Positions 12,380-25,800 of a DNA stretch of 64,000 bases are shown here, piece by piece. The position numbers and the translations under genes are program-made. The stretch's first letter is position 1. Every line of letters begins with the position of its first letter. The stretch comes from Amphiura filiformis (Eukaryota; Echinodermata; Ophiuroidea; Amphilepidida; Amphiuridae): positions 98,026,536 through 98,090,535 of the forward strand of contig NC_092628.1 of assembly GCF_039555335.1 (NCBI RefSeq), written 5' to 3'. Below the pieces are notes generated by a model. That model searched no databases. It had not been told where the DNA came from and worked only from the letters and a program-made list of their open reading frames with translations.

Positions 12380-12450
12380 AAATACGAAATGTCAAAATTT
12401 TCAAATAATGGACGACTTTTCCTCCCAGCTACAGACAGTTCATAATCACT
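12380..12450. repeat. Fragment related to the 58.5-59.2 kb hairpin family
   Basis: TCAAAATTTTCAAATAATGG followed by CGACTTTTCCTCCCAGCTAC resembles the centre of the palindromic element at about 58905-58950. Short and diverged. Confidence 0.4.
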
Positions 12451-12504
12451 AGATTATCCTGATGCTGAGTTAAGTGAACTTAAGTCTATGCTGTACGTCT
12501 ATGT

Positions 12505-12580
12505 AACTTTTTGAACCCTTAACCCTATGAGGACTGGACTCAAGTCTAGCAAGTTATACCCTATTCAAAATTGCTGAATT
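12505..12580. repeat. Half-copy of the 5793-5921 MITE
   Basis: GGACTGGACTCAAGTCTAGC followed by AAGTTATACCCTATTC matches, in reverse complement, the left half of the 5.8 kb MITE. The other half is missing. Confidence 0.5.
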
Positions 12581-12820
12581 TTAATCTCACTCCATTGTAT
12601 TCCTCAACTTGATTATGACTTTTTGATGTACATCTTCCTTCCGGTTTTATACCCTTATTTTGGATTTTTGGCCCCGTTGTTGGCATTAAATTGCACATTT
12701 CTCGGCCTTCGCGCGCATTTGTCCATTTGCACAGTTCTTCCTTTGATTTTCCCAGCATGCATGCTACTTCAAAAGATTTCATGCTTCGTTGTGACTTTGT
12801 TATAGTTTTGCTCCCTTGTC

Positions 12821-13741
12821 CAGTGGCGTAGGCAAGGGGGCAGCCCCCCCCCCCGGAAAAGTCTTGCCCCCTCTTGCCCCCCCCCCCCCACACCGACACC
12901 GCCTGGCTAATAATTATTTGGTGCAGAAGGGACACTAAAATGAATACACGGGATCGATACACGTGAATTGCTATGCACGATTTTGATATCAGACGAAAAT
13001 CTTCTGATACCGGGTTAGAAAATGATGAATATCTCCCGTCATGATTTTTTTTTCTCAAGAAACCAGATTTGGTCTCATAAACTTGGAAATACGTGTTGAA
13101 CAGATATGATAGTCGCTAGAATGCGCTTTGAAAATTGGCCGTGCGCTTTGAACTCAAAATTTGACCATTTTATATTGCGTTGGTCCTGTTATGGACTACA
13201 GCGTGCAGCGTGTAGTACAGCTGCACTCACTGTAGGCAGTATAAAGTCGATGACCATTGACCTCAATGGGGTATACAAGCTTAATCACGCACAACCAAGA
13301 TCGATTACCCGGCTATTGTGAGTAGCCTTAGTTATGTCCCTCGACTAATTATTAGTTTAAAAGAGCTTTAAAGGTTTGAACCAAATGGCTAATCGTGGCT
13401 GTGGATTTAACCTACCATGGCGATTCCTGCCATGAAGATATAGGGTCGAAGACACTGTGCCCCCCCCCCCCTTGTGGGATGGTGACCGCCCCGACATTTA
13501 AGACTTTTTTGTGTTTCTGACCAAATTTACATTATATTTTGCCATTTTAACCTAAAAAGCGCGAATTTATTCACTTTCTGTATCATATTTCACCAGTTTA
13601 GCTTCAATATGGCAACATTTTTCGTGCGCTTCGCGCGCATTTGTAACATTAACTGATTTTGTCGCCAAAAGGTGCCCCCTTGAAATGTGTCTTGCCCCCC
13701 CCCACCCCCCCACCTCTGAAAAAGTGCTGGCTACGCCACTG
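12821..13741. mobile_element. Non-autonomous hAT element with 8-bp target duplication
   Basis: The left end CAGTGGCGTAGGCAA is matched by the right end (reverse complement) CAGTGGCGTAGCCAG. CCCTTGTC lies directly outside both ends (12813-12820 and 13742-13749), a perfect 8-bp target-site duplication as expected for hAT. G/C homopolymers flank both TIRs. No transposase is visible in the 921 bp. An internal block (about 13330-13470) recurs at about 34610-34735. Confidence 0.9.
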
Positions 13742-14972
13742 CCCTTGTCTCTTATCACAATACTCCATGGTTTCCCCTTTCAAGTTTCATAGCTTCTTGC
13801 CCGCGCGATTTTATATTTTAGTTTATACGATATGACCCCAGGGGCGAACCTTTGTAAATCTGTATACCTTCTCCCCGTTAAAATTAAATGGTACCGTCCA
13901 ATGTCCTTATATGGATAAAATTAGTGACGTCGTTCAATTGTTATCTGCTAGGGGCGAATTATGTCAACGCAAGGTCGTTGGACCACTGAAAATAAACGAC
14001 CGGCGTGTCAGACTAGCAGGATGAATGGTTATGAATGGATCGCACACATACGGGAGCACTAATGATCTACATCTACCGAGGGCGATTCGTGATCAGGCTC
14101 TAATTTAGCATGTTATGAAGTTAATGGCGTTTGTTTGACTCAGTCATATAGTAAAAACGTATGTAAGAGGAAGACAATACTTGAAACAATCGGAATAATT
14201 AACGATATCGTGGAAGGAACGGCTTGAACATGATGATCGTATCGATTTAGCTAGCGATATGGCGAGATGCAGGTCAGATTCAGATGATGCGCGGTATACA
14301 TACAGTAGCCGTAAATAACGTTCGGTAATGCAGCAACGGTGATGCATGCACGAAACTGAAACAGGTCGGCTTCTGAAAATAAAATAACATCACTCATCAT
14401 CGACAGGCATACATGCAGCCATCTTTCATCCGATGATGAAGCAATTGGATGATTCAAAGAAACTATAAATACGGATTACAAACCACGGCATCACTCAAAG
14501 GGCTAGTCACCAGATATTATTTTCGGTCCATGAAACAGCATTGTTATACCAGTCGTCGCCATAGAGCGTGTCAACTAGTATTTTGAGGTAAACCAAAGTG
14601 AACTGATATCGCTGTGCAGTGTGTTTATGTTTTCCATTTTCTACTTGTATTCAGTATTTCGTATTTCAGTAGCTGTAAAACAGTCAAGAAGAAAAAACAC
14701 GTATGTATATGGATTCATTCCGGCTTTTCTACATGCAATTGGATCGCGACCCATAATGAACGACTTTGAAATTGACTTGAAAATACTGGGTATTTTTCAT
14801 ATCTGAAATCTGATCTTTCATGTTTGTGGCAAATAGACTTCGTTGCTATATCTTCTTGACCCACTCGCGGTGGGACTCGGGTCTTGACTCTGGTTTTTAT
14901 ACACACAGACAAATGGTATTCAATGTCCATTTTAAATTGTCGGCTCAGGTAACGTCCTCTCCTGACACCAAA
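13742..14972. other. Upstream region of the ARL4-like gene
   Basis: Unique-looking sequence with no recognisable exon. It probably holds the promoter and 5' UTR of the ARL4-like gene. A TTTTTATACAC at about 14891 is a possible but unproven TATA-like site. Confidence 0.35.
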
Positions 14973-15555
14973 ATGGGGACAGGAATATCGCAGCTCCGGG
15001 TGCAAACCCTCTTCATATCGTTCTACTTGGATTGGACGAATCCGGAAAACCACGGTCTTGTACCGTTTGAAATTAGACGAATTTATCAACGCCGTCCCTA
15101 CCATCGGCTTCAATGCCGAAAAAGTGACTCTAAGGTATGGAAAAGCGAAAGGAATACGCATGAAGATTTGGGATGCCGGAGGGAGTGAGAAACTCAGGCC
15201 ATTATGGAAGTCATATACCAGGGCGGCTGAAGGGATTGTTTTTGTTGTTGACAGTTGCGATTCAGAACGATTTGAAGAAGCAAAAAGTGAATTATTACGG
15301 GTAGCAAGATATCCCGAAAATCACGGGATTCCTGTGCTTATTATTGCCAACAAACAAGACTTGAGAGAGGCGGTAAATACAGATGAACTTGTCGAGACCT
15401 TGGGACTAAAAGAATTGAGGTCGCAACATCCATATCAAATCCACCCCGTGTGTGCTATTACAGGAGAAGGGCTGATTGAAGCCGTAGATTCACTTTATGA
15501 TATGATAGAAACAAGAAAAAGAGCTGATAAATTCCAGAAAAAGAGGGGCAGGTAG
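14973..15555 (+). CDS. ARL4: ARL4-type small GTPase (two apparent 1-base frame breaks)
   Basis: Translation in three successive frames gives one collinear ARF-like GTPase of about 194 residues, the length of vertebrate ARL4A/C/D. MGTGISQLRVQTL starts at 14973. From 15014 a second frame reads HIVLLGLDESGK, the P-loop. From about 15040 a third frame runs to the TAG at 15553-15555 and includes PTIGFNAEKV (switch I), WDAGGSEKLRPLWKSYTR (switch II), GIVFVVDS, NKQD and CAITGEG. The C terminus is basic (KKRGR), like the nuclear-localisation tail of ARL4, and position 2 is Gly, a potential myristoylation site. The gene has no introns, as usual for ARL4. Each frame change needs one added base in a T or A run. 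The glutamine normally following WDxGG is Ser here. ARL4 proteins act at the plasma membrane in cytohesin/ARF6 signalling. The A, C or D subtype cannot be assigned. Confidence 0.87.
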
Positions 15556-16542
15556 CGACGGCTGTCAATGAAAATTGTCAGAACACTTCAATATTTCCAC
15601 AATTAATGTTCGATGTTCCCACCTTTTCAGAATTTGTGTGTAACCACCGAAAGCTCGAGGGCAAGAACAGTGAAGTCTACAGAAAACTGTCAAATATTTT
15701 ATATCAACTAAATGTATTCCTAAAACCTGTTAAAGCTCCTTGGTATTTGTTAAGTAACCTCGAAAAATCTGTTTAGTTTCTAATGTAGTCGTGTGATATG
15801 AAAATTCTGTTTATGATAGGCGGATAGGTCCTAAATAGATATTTCACACCTTGACACCGGCTCCATGATAAAAAGCATACTTATGATCTTGTTCAACACC
15901 TTGGAAACCTACACAAACTAATCAGATTATTATCATTAGTGAAGGGTCTAAATTGCTAACCTTATTTATGAAATCCTTTTTGTATGTCAATCACGCATGG
16001 ATAATCGGATAACCTTTTACACCTTTTTCGAGTATGTGTACATGCAACTGTCTAAAATGTTAAAATTCGATTTTGTTCAGAAAACAAGTATCAAACCTTT
16101 CACAAGCGTATGCCAAATTTTATATGTTAATCAGACAAACTCCTTAGCCTGGACTGTTATTTTACACTTACGTAACGTTTAATGTTTCTCTTACAAGTCA
16201 ATCATGTTTACTCAGGGTATAAAATCTTTTCAGCAGTATTTTCTTTGGAATAACACAAAATGTATTACCCTGGGGCCTCTCTTTGCAGCCTTAAATTGGC
16301 CTTCTGTGTATTGTGTTACTTTTGTAGGGTATTGTTTGAATTAACTAACACGCTGCAGGGGCCTTTCGCTTTCGCTTTCTTACTATTTTTGACCTGTTTT
16401 TCACCCCATTACAACATTATGCGCTCAATATCCGTAAAATGTCAAGATACAACGTCGGTGCCTGTTTCAACTTAAAACGCTTTACATCACACCTGGATAT
16501 CGTTCAAATAATCTTTGATCAAGTGAAATACACAGTATTTTA
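15556..16542 (+). other. 3' flank of the ARL4-like gene
   Basis: AT-rich, presumably 3' UTR followed by intergenic DNA. Nothing coding is recognised. Confidence 0.4.
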
Positions 16543-17115
16543 GATTTTTTTAAAGGGCTGCTAAGAATACGCAATTGCGTTATTTGCGTATTTTGGCTCC
16601 AATTGCGTTTTTGACATTTTTGAAAAAAATCTAAAAATTTGGAGAGTCCCTGGACCTAACACCATGCAAGTGCTACCATCATTTTTTTTAAAAATGGAAA
16701 AAAGTTACCAAAAAATTACAAGTTTGTATCCAAATGGGACCAATTTGTAACTTGTGTTCACTTCAAAATCTATCTAAGATATAGACTTGTGTACAAAACC
16801 AATGCATTTTATATCTTCAATAGACTATGCAGTGAACACAAGTTACAAATCGGTCCCATTTGGATACAAACTTGTAATTTTTTGGTAACTTTTTTCCATT
16901 TTTTTTTAATGATGGTAGCCCTTGATGTTTGGTCCAGGGACTATCAAAAAAAAAAAAAAAAAAAAATGAAAATAGCAACAACAACAACAACAAAATTTTT
17001 TTTTATTTTTTAGATTTTGCGTTTTTGGCGGGAAATCGCGGATTTCTGCGTTTTTTGGAAAATCGGGGTGCGTTTTTTGGCCTCCAAAATCGCGTTTTCT
17101 TAGCAGGCTTAATTA
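16543..17115. mobile_element. Foldback element with long internal arms
   Basis: The outer ends TTAAAGGGCTGCTAAGAATA and (reverse complement of the right end) AATTAAGCCTGCTAAGAAAA pair imperfectly. Inner arms at about 16640-16770 and 16831-16945 pair much better: they share GTCCCTGGACC, AAAATTACAAGTTTGTATCC and AAATGGGACC in opposite directions. The block is non-coding and contains a poly-A run at about 16946-16966. Confidence 0.75.
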
Positions 17116-20100
17116 ATACTGTTTAGATTTGGCCAAAAATACTTATAATTATAAATGAAATTAAATTTTCCAATTTGAATTGTTGAAAATTTGCACACTG
17201 TGAAACAGTCTCTGCCTAAATAAATATTAAGCTATAATAAATATAGTCTGCAATGTATTTAGAGTCTGAGACTATAATTTAAATATTAATATTATGTGGG
17301 CTACAGTGCTCAGCAGATCAATAATGTTGTTATTACAGTTTGATCGTAATCGATATCGTTGTATTGTTGTTCTGCTTAGGACGTCTGTATTTTTAAGAGT
17401 AATATAACCAAACAAAAAAGAACATAAGATTTTTGACGTAAAGTGGACAACACCTGCTGGGATGACATGACAAAGATATATGACTTTTCTGTTCAATTAA
17501 TATTTGCCTCAAAATATGATGACGTATAAACTATAATGTAAAACCACAGGTTTGGACAACAAGTAAACTATAAATATCACATTCACAGCACTATATTCAC
17601 TTTGTTTTTGACGATTAAGAATTGGTTTCTGAGAAATAACGGTCATCTGGAATCTGAGATGAAATGGTTACCTGTTAATTACTTTATACACAGGACATGC
17701 TGAAACTTAAAAAGGTTACTTTTAAATTTCGCCTCAGGAAATTTGTTTCAAAAATGTTTTTGTTGAGACCTTTGTTTTTCAGAAACCGATTCTTAAAATT
17801 CACTTTTTCTGTGACCTTGCATCATTTCAACTTTGTTTGTCCTCCTCATCAATATGAATTGTTTCAAACAAATGGGAATCTTAGAAATTCAATTTATAGT
17901 CTAAATTATATTTGACGTACATAAGGCTTTTGTATCTTCCATTCATAGAACCATGTGCACCAAGTATTCATTGTTAACTATTTTGTGTATTCTATATACC
18001 TACTGTATTAACTATATATTGTTTTCAACATAATTTCTGTAATGTGCAATTTATTAAAATGCTCATATTCTGTATACATAAAATTGAGATTGAGTTACCA
18101 TGGAAACAACTTCACCGATGAGCTCTTAGGTTCTTGAAATAAAAAAACAACCTAGTGCATTAAGCCGGATCTCCCTGCTGCCATATCACACTTCTAAATA
18201 ATTATCAATGTGTAGGGGCCTAATTGATACTAAAAAGTAAAAACCATGATGAAAACAAATTAGTTTCAATATGATCTACATGTACAACATATTGTGTCAC
18301 CCCAGAAGGGCAGCATCTGCATACGACCTGCATGACATTGGGATCTGTGATGACATCATCATCATCCAGCGATCAGTCACCAGAGTCAAGTTGAGGGATT
18401 GCCATTTTCAATTTGCCGTCACTGCCGAAGGGATCGAACCTGCAAAATCTCTGGAAAACAACTTGATCTGACCACAGATATTGGATGTGATCTGACGTGA
18501 ATGCTTTTCCAGACATTGAAAATGGTCGATCACCATGCACATTTTGTTCCTTACCCCACTGTTTGTTTGTATCAAACATATTTTGCACATTCCCGTTGGT
18601 AGGCCTACTACATGATAATTTTGCTTCAGAATAAATTGGCCTGGATATATTTATCATGATGATCACGAGCGTGATTGATCCTTATGGAAGATCATAATAT
18701 AACTTATAAGCTATTAAAATATTCATTATTCAAATATCTGTGACCTATTTCTAACATATTAAAAGTGATAATTAATCAGATTGCAAATATATATTTTGTG
18801 GTTTCAGATGCATCAGTTGTATCTCCCATGCCAATTTAATATCTGTGTGCCAATTGGACTGCTGTATAAATTACACCAATCAATATCCAATATTGTCGCC
18901 TGTTCATGTATAATTAAATGGTAATTAAATATATACCCGTGCTAATTATGTTTGTAATTGCTAAATGGGGCGTTCAATAACAGATGTGGTTTGTAAAGGC
19001 CTAATTATTCTGAAATACACGCGACATGCATGATGTGGAATTCGGTTTATTTTATTTACATTTTAAAGCTGCCATTTCAACTTGAATACCTTTCCACTCA
19101 TTTTACCAGGATATCATATACACCTACGTTGGTTAAAAAAACATTTTTACGCTGGTTTAAAGAGAATAAATGTACTACATAGTACATGTATAGAATGTAT
19201 TGTGCTATACATTCCAATATGATATCTGCCTAGGACGAGTCTATGAAATATATTGCCACAATGTACTTTATCAAACTAATAATCGACATGTTATGTGTGT
19301 TTTATCATTTTAGATCTGGACTATTAATTAGAATTTTCATTCGGCATAGTTGTTAGCAATAGCTGTTGCATTTGGTCCTCAGATGGTTCTAATTAATTAT
19401 GTTGGTATCACATCTTCACCGTACATGCATGCATGGTTACTCTTGAACCTGCATGGGTGAACACTAACAGGAAAGTCACTTAGTATCGATCATTGCAGGC
19501 CAGTATGCTATATGAAAATTATAATTATACAGTCATGTTTGTGCTTAATTAGGCCTCATCTGGATAATAATTGTGTTTGTCCATAACTTGACATGAGTAT
19601 TCAAATTTCAAAATACGCTATTATCCAAAAGTGTGTAGGCCTAAAATGCATTCATATTCGTGAATTGTCACAGAACATGATATTATGTCAATGGTATCAA
19701 TTCTATAAATGTGTAATTGTTATACAGTTTGGTTTATGAAATATATGTATACATTCCACCAAATTTTGTAATATAAAACAATCTGAAATGGTTTGTAATT
19801 TAAATGTATCCCAGGAAACATGTCAAATACGTCAATATACGCATATAATATCTCTGCAAAGTTTGTATTCAATGTACATTGTCGTATTTACCGTCCTGCA
19901 TTTATTTGTTTGAAAAAGTCAATTGTTTATAATGTAAAGGTCAGGTTTGGCATGCCACGAAATTTAAAGAGGTCATAGGTTGAAAGTAGGTACATATATA
20001 TTGGCAAAACAATTGCATCCAAACGTTGACCCAATGTATACTTTAACTTGCTGCTTTCACTGTTAGCTATCTATACTGTTATTTTCGGTTGACCTGCAAT

Positions 20101-22625
20101 TGCAAGCATCTTTCGTCAATACAAAAAAATACCGTCATTCTGTTTCAAAATATATATATTACACAATTAATATACGAAATGAGATATTATTAGGCTTAAT
20201 GTGTCGATTCTATATCAAAATGAATGTGTGTATCAATGTTGAAGTGTGTTTAACAAAGTAAATATACATTTTGTAAACCCTGTACTTGTACTAGAATTTT
20301 GGTTGGAGAAGACCTATACTCAATTACTCAAGTCGAAATTGTGCCGCCACAAATGGTTTTAATGACCATGTTATTCTGTCCACTTGTTCGACTTCGATTG
20401 GGCCTATTTAATGAGACACAAAATCCTGACCAAAATTCAACAACAAAATTTGTGTGTGTTGGTCTAAAATGTACTAAATGTATGCATTTTTATGGCTTTT
20501 GTGCCTGCCTGTGAAGCTATGTAGCCTACACCTAAATTACAGTACCTGAATTAATTACTGAAAGTAATATAGTGAACAATACTTGATAAATTAAATCAAT
20601 CACTAATTACCTTTCCATTTTGAAATTATAATATCAATGTACTTGAACCTATATGCCTTTGTAATTGTATCCATGGTAACGAGGTGATGATGAATTTAAT
20701 TAAATGTGTGTACATGTAGGCCTGGAAAAGGCCCCTTATATTTATAATAAAACTATGATTAATTACAATGCCATCGTCTAATTGTCTGTTTATTAGTCAT
20801 GAATACCCTATTCATTTTTGCTTACAATGTATAATATATTTCTATGCACCTGTATGTAGGCATATAATGTACGCACCTGCAGTACAGTCGCGGTACAGAG
20901 GCCGAGGCACTTGCTGCTTTTCCTTATAACTTATAGACGTTATAGTGCACCCGAAAAGTGCAATATCCGAAAAGTGCAATATTTTAACTCAATTTCTTAC
21001 TGATAATTAAAACCAGCCGCAATTTCCCATGCATAAAGTACAATACCTATTTAGCCTACTATTTAGCCGCAGACCGTAAAGAAAGTGAAGGCTTTTTGCT
21101 CAAGTACGTTGCACTTACGCTGCTTCATGTGTACCGGTTTTTAAAAACATACCTTCAACCCTACAAATTAAATATAATAAATTCAACAAAATACATCTAT
21201 AATATACTCAAGAGCAGAGCAAGCAAAAAGAAGGAGCAACATGCAGATTCGCATTATAATATACTAAGTAGGAACTTGAGTATATCTGGTTCCATACAGC
21301 AATACGCAGTATTGCTGTCTGGTAAGCAGGTACGAATTGAGACGTCGTGAATTGAGACGTCGGAGCCGGTCAAACACAGGGGACTAGCCTACATCCCGTA
21401 TCCTACTATCACTCAAACAAGCAAATCTCTTCACGAATTCACTCATCCTACATCATCAGTTGAAACAAACATCTAAGTTTCCAAAAACAACTTTGTCATT
21501 CCTCAAAACTACAAGTAACTTCATTAATAAAAATTGAAATCATACTATTAACCCGTTATTGAAAATTTTGTTCGATTTATGTGAACCAAAAGAACGCAGG
21601 AGTCGAGTTCAGTTTACCAAAATGGTAGCTCCTGCCTCCTGGTCACCTCAGATATGACGTCAGTATCAAGCTGCTTATTAAACGGTGGATCGGATTGGTT
21701 GAAATCAACGCCACGTTTTTGACCTTACAGGGGTCAGAGATATGCATATTCATGTATGAAAACAGCGATGCGGATATAGTATCATCACCGAGAACTGAGA
21801 ATTGCGACATTTTCGATGTTTGTACCGGGGAATTTCAGACACAGAGACTCCGCGGAGATTTCGACAAATTCGTCCAAAGGTAACCAAAGGGTTGGGGATC
21901 GCATTTTTAACTATCACTAAATGTTTCGGAATTGCGGTCGGCTAAAAAGTAGACAGTTTCGGGGACTGTAATTGGTGTAGATGTCACATTTTGAACAGTG
22001 AGCGATAAGTGACCAATTTGATGCTCAGCACAAGTGACTATCTTTAGTCAGGGTAGAACTTGAGTAGGCCTGGTTGTTGATCTGCATGCAACCACAAAGC
22101 AACATAAACAAGAAGTGTCATTTAAAAGGAAAATGCGATTGTATTAAAGAGGGAGGTGAGATGAAATGCAATGGATTGAAGATGCACTTTTTTTAAGATC
22201 AATATTACTTCAAGTAATTTACTTGTATATATCATAAATAAATGGATATATATATGCCTATGTGATCATGTATGCGTTTAAAGTATTAATTTTATTCAAG
22301 CTAAATTCATTGGTTCAGTAGTAAATATTTCTAGAGTGGAAAAAACGAAAGTGCAAGACCAGGCCCCTAATTATTTCTCCCAGACTGTCTATGTATTCAT
22401 ACCAAGATAATTGAGAGTGCCCTCACTTCCCTGTTACCATATTCATCTTCTCAGTAATCAGTTGATGAGGAAAATATCCCTGGAAATGCAGATGTCTTGA
22501 GGCGTTCTCTCGGGTCATTGTTGTACAAGCTTCGTGTCTCCTAAAGCAGCCTAGACGTCACCAACTCAAGTTGTTTAAAAACATGTATATTTTGTTGTAT
22601 ACAAGAAACTGTTATCGTGTTGTCT
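17116..22625. other. Gene-poor AT-rich stretch
   Basis: No exon, RNA gene or full repeat was recognised. A tRNA B-box-like GGTTCGATCCC on the minus strand (about 18431-18441) may mark a decayed SINE. Near 21700-21890 a locally GC-richer ORF ends just before CAAAG/GTAACC, but it has no family resemblance. Confidence 0.4.
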
Positions 22626-22874
22626 AAGGGACGCACCATTTGATACTCAGGGGGTAGGAAGTGGGGGTCGGGGGCAGACATTTTTTTCGCCGCCAAAGGC
22701 GGCGAAGTTTTTTTTTTTTAATTTCATGCATTTTTTTCACAGTTAGATGGGGGAAGGTTTTTTTTTTTTTTTTAGTGTTCGTGGGGAAAGTTTTTTTTTT
22801 GCTCATGTAGTGGGTGAAGTTTTTTTTTGAAAAACTTCCTACCCCCACCCTGAGAATCTAATGGTGCGTCCCTA
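22626..22874. mobile_element. MITE with AGGGACGCACCATT termini
   Basis: The left end AGGGACGCACCATTTGATAC followed by TCAGGGGGTAGGAAG is mirrored on the right (reverse complement AGGGACGCACCATTAGATTC, TCAGGGTGGGGGTAGGAAG). The interior is dominated by poly-T tracts separated by short unique pieces. Non-coding. Confidence 0.8.
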
Positions 22875-25800
22875 ATTGCCCACGGTACGACGAATATAAT
22901 TTTAAGCGATAAACAAATTATTCTTGCAGCTTCTTGTCGATGAGTACCGCATACTGATGATGATGATGCTTGGGTCACTTCATTACTTTTTTCTGGATTA
23001 AAAAGTGAGACTTTTTTTATTTTTCAAAATTGTTTTATCAGACATTTTGTGAATTGAAATGTTCTTATAGGCGGTTTAAATCTGACATATTGTTGTTGTT
23101 TTGTTTTTGTTTTTTTGGGTTTTTTTTTTGGGGGGGTGGGGTAATCAATTATGGAAAATATGTACCGGTATGTTTGCCCATGTATGGAAAGTAAAATGAT
23201 AAACCTGATCTATCTATTCGCTGATATGAAGATAGCCTGGTATTTACCCAATTTTGTGGGTTCTGAATTATTCTGAGCACGTTTAAAGATCACGTTTAAG
23301 TACAGCGAACCACGAGACCTTTTTATCCCACATCGCATGGAATACGGACCTAAATTCTAATATGAAGATAATGTAGACCTAAAGAAACTATAAGTTGAAT
23401 CATGGTTGAATCCTGACAAAATATCAGACCTGAAAATTGACAGGAGAAAACCCGGAGGGATTGATTCGAACTAACCAAAGTCTTGTTTTTGTTTTTCTAA
23501 CGTCAAGAGGTCAAGTCGAGATGTTGATGCTCGCTGGAAGATGCACGAAAACAGTTAACTATCTAGGGCATTGCACAGAAAGTGCATAATATACAGCTTG
23601 ATTTCGATTGACAGATGACACAAACAAATAAAACGTAAACTGCATCTATATACATGTACATTGTTGTGTGCAAGTGTGCAACGAAAAAAAATACATTTTA
23701 GCATTTTTTTCTTAGAAGCATGGAAAGCTGTTATTTTTCTCTGGAATCCATATATTTTGGGTTTTACTTAAAATTAACGAAACTCGAAAGGTTTCATAAT
23801 TCATTTGAAATTGAGGTCATCATTTACAATACTAGATATAGGCTGATATAGGCTCTTTATTTCATGCCCTGATAGCCTATGAATTGAGGATCATTTTGTA
23901 GGCAAAGAGTGTCTCAGAAAACATTGGGCAAAGAAGCCATGTTCTATGCGATTTTTACTTTGTTTGAGGCGTATAAATAGTTATGCTCTTTTTTCTTCTT
24001 CTTCTTCTTTTTTTATTTTTTATTTTATTTTTATTTTTATTTAGGACGGATTTATAATGGACCAATGTTCCAAGGAGAGGGCCTACTACAATATACAACG
24101 GGAATATTTTTGCAGTCCAGATTCTCAAATAGGCCAACTGCCTCATTTCACACTATATAAAATTGCAGCTTCCAGGGACACAAGAGTCATAAACAATTAT
24201 TCTGGAAGGCCGTACATCAAATCAGACAGGATTAGGCATATTCGGTTTTATGTTTAGGAAAATATAATCTGATTTATGTGAAAATCCTGTCACGGGGTCC
24301 AACGTGAGGTTAATAAAAATTCCTTTAAAAAAGGAATGGGGCGCCCAAATTATGTGAGCTTGGACGTGATATGGTGAATTCCATGGCATGGTGTTTAGAT
24401 TTGGTCCCGGGATTGGGTATCATAATGATTTTTTCTAGGGAAGAGTAGAAGATGATCAAATGCAAGACAAATGTGTTTGATTGGGGAAGGTGTATCACAG
24501 GACCGTTTTGGATGAAATAAATTGAATTGGAATGAAGCTGTCGTGTCAATTTGCGATTATGTGGGGTGGGGTGGGGGAGTTCAATTTTGGGGCATATTGT
24601 AGTGATGATATTGCTTTGGATATTGAATATTGTTGAATTTCGTTATGCAGGGGGTATATGATGGATAGTATAGAAGAGGATCTACCCCTATGTTGACCAA
24701 AAGAAAAGTTTTTATGAATGTATAACGTCTGTGATACATATACATCATAACGTCTGTGATACATATACATCATCTACTTGCTAATACACTGAAAATCTAA
24801 TAGAGATGAAGGATAAAAGACAATTACAGAACATTCATTCTTCAAAAGTAGCTATATATATGGGTATACAATGTTTACAAGATAAGAACGTTAATGTTTT
24901 GTACATGAACGTAACATCTTTGATACATAGTTGTTAACACACTGAAAATCTGACTAGAGATTTACAATTTGATGATATCCAAAAGAATACTTACTAACTT
25001 AGCATTGAAGAATTAAAATAATTACAGAACTTTCATTTGTTAACATACACGTAGCAATGATTAACAATGTTGAAAATACAAACGTAACGTTTTGTTCATA
25101 AACATAACATCCTCGACACATCTAGGATCCGCATAATTTGTTGATTAATGTCATAAACAGTCACAAAAGATTTATGGTCTGATCATTTTATCTTTTTAAG
25201 GGGGACCCGATATTGCATTTGGAAGAACCAGGCTTTTCAATTACTATCAAAACTGCTGGGTACCAAACTTTTTGATACAGCTTGTATAGTAATTTGTTCT
25301 AATTTCCATGCAAAAGGAGCCAGTTGTTTCATCCTTAAAACAAATAGGCTACACTATAATTTCCAATTACCCCATGCAGATAGATAAGACCTTGGTAAGA
25401 TAAGCGTGTTAATTGTTATGTCACTATCACTATCTTGATCTTGATAAGATGCCTGACTTTGAAACTTTGGGTACAAAAACTCATACTCTGCAAGTTAGGT
25501 CAAATTTTGCACTATGATTGTTTATTTGAGCTTATTGGACTATGCCATTCAGATTAGGCTATTGTAATCCATAGTGTTGGTCACCGTCTATCGGGTTCTA
25601 AGAGGCGGTAAACTGGTTACAAAGGTCAAAGTGGTTACAAAGGTCAAAGGTCTCGATTTATTTGGTGTTTTTACAAATCCATTAATTTTGTCTTTTAAAC
25701 AAAGAATATACGCACACCATTTTATCCTGTGCATAACAGAAAACAATAATAAAATAAAATCCAAGCATATTGTGGATTTATTTCTGAGCAAGGGCATAAT

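Noticed and set aside
12561-13058. 165-codon minus-strand ORF
   Set aside because: Runs through the poly-C/poly-G terminus of the hAT element and a low-complexity tract; no domain.
14715-15161. 148-codon minus-strand ORF opposite the ARL4-like gene
   Set aside because: Antisense to the GTPase coding region; no independent support.
18421-18480. Possible tRNA or SINE on the minus strand (GGTTCGATCCC B-box)
   Set aside because: No convincing A-box, stems or second copy; B-box alone is insufficient.
21695-21883. ORF with ENCDIFDVCTGEFQTQRLRGDF near a CAAAG/GTAACC junction
   Set aside because: Locally GC-richer but no family resemblance or neighbouring exon; could be a 5' exon but nothing supports it.
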